Origin: Pseudomonas cichorii
Lineage (GTDB): Bacteria; Pseudomonadota; Gammaproteobacteria; Pseudomonadales; Pseudomonadaceae
Direction of reading: 5' to 3'
Assembly (NCBI RefSeq): GCF_018343775.1
Contig: NZ_CP074349.1
Location: forward strand, 2,284,001 to 2,348,000
Length of the DNA: 64,000 nucleotides
Shown: positions 63,430-64,000 of the stretch, in pieces
Layout of the letters: each line of letters begins with the position of its first letter
Numbering within the stretch: position 1 is the first letter of the stretch
Translations under genes and position numbers: made by a program
Notes under the pieces: model-generated
The model's database searches: none
What the model was told of the DNA's origin: nothing
The model's input: the letters and a program-made list of their open reading frames with translations, nothing else

Positions 63430-64000
63430 ATGATAAACGCCATCCGCCCTCAGGTTCTGTAGCAGGAGCTTTGGCGTGTCGCATGCTATGCCGCATGCGA
63501 CAAACTCTCGCACCCACAAGGACTAGAGGTGGACATACAAGGCCAATACAATAACGCTTTAGACCTCACTTTCTATGTCCTCCTGCGCTGACTTCTTATC
63601 ATCATTGGCTTCAGCGGCTTGAGTGACACATAGTTCTGTTGGTATGGCTCCATGCGCAGCGAAGACATCCTCCCTGCACGCGCAAGCCATGCCCATCAGC
63701 TTCCTCACGGAGTTCCGACACGGAGTCGGTATTCATAGACACGTCTGTGGTGTCTTGTCCGTCATCAAGGCTGCTGCGACATGCTACGGTGACCTGCGTG
63801 TCATAAGCTCATCATCGTCAGACTCGGCGAGGGCGCGCATGCTGCCATGTTCTGGCTGGCGCTCCAAGTCGGCGATGACGCTGCATTTTCGCATAATGTG
63901 AACCTCTGGCGCGAGGTGCCATCACGTTCTAGAGCCTTATCCTGCCTACTCTGTCGTGCCTGATGTCATCCAGAAACTGCTTTTTGCGCGCCGTTCACGT
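63430..64000. other. Right-edge region without a convincing gene
   Basis: About 570 bases. The plus frame at 63793-63963 gives a protein-like run (KLIIVRLGEGAHAAMFWLAL, then WREVP) with no start, and the frame before it (63623-63789) differs by a frameshift. It could be a decayed gene or chance. The mqo promoter must lie at the left end; none was clearly recognised. Confidence 0.3.

Noticed and set aside
63623..63901. 92-codon plus-strand open frame near the right edge as an intact gene
   Set aside because: Composition is Ser/Cys/His-rich without domain or ribosome site; at best part of a decayed gene.

Overview
The window is a piece of a Pseudomonas chromosome, most likely of the fluorescent/plant-associated P. 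syringae-type lineage. This is an inference from GC-rich protein-coding DNA, dense gene packing, OprD-type porins, the Tad/Rcp pilus order, Pseudomonas-style REP palindromes and AAnAAnAA translational motifs. No phage, insertion sequence or CRISPR array was seen. Almost all of the sequence is ordinary coding DNA, and the interest lies in several compact uptake systems and their control sites.

Layout. 1-6.7 kb: the start of a Tad/Flp pilus operon (flp, prepilin peptidase, rcpC, rcpA, a CpaD-like lipoprotein, and tadZ running off the left edge), preceded by an OmpR-type two-component system with a Fur-like box. 6.8-12 kb: topB, then nirBD with a sigma-54 promoter and a terminator inside its leader. 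12.2-16.7 kb: GNAT, Old Yellow Enzyme, two LysR regulators and an aldo/keto reductase. 16.8-23.1 kb: an acid-substrate locus (OprD porin, CitMHS and DctA transporters, a GalD/PrpF-type isomerase, a divergent LysR). 23.1-26.2 kb: a BtuFCD-like ABC importer behind a cobalamin riboswitch. 26.2-35.5 kb: two FadR-type regulators and an operon for an acid sugar or oligouronide-like substrate (enolase-superfamily enzyme, peptide-type ABC importer, KdgM porin).

35.5-45 kb: the most interesting locus. A TonB-dependent receptor with a signalling (STN) domain, an M16 protease lipoprotein and an SbmA-type ABC membrane protein form one tight operon resembling the ferredoxin/protein-import (Fus) cluster of Pectobacterium and the YddA-YddB-PqqL cluster of E. 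coli. It has a candidate FecI-type promoter and a Fur-like box, with an AraC regulator and a degenerate GGDEF protein upstream. 45.3-53.6 kb: a phytate-use operon (TonB receptor, two-propeller phytase, ExbB, ExbD, TonB) behind a candidate Pho box, followed by convergent fecI-fecR with a strong Fur box. The only STN receptor in the window is the one in the neighbouring protease locus, so FecIR may serve that system.

53.7-64 kb: GapN-type dehydrogenase, tRNA-Asn followed by a 113-base nested inverted repeat, a non-canonical Nramp-like transporter, a chemoreceptor, a small secreted unknown protein, a LysR/VOC pair and malate:quinone oxidoreductase. The last 0.6 kb has no convincing gene.

All functions are read from sequence motifs and family knowledge; no database search or folding program was run.
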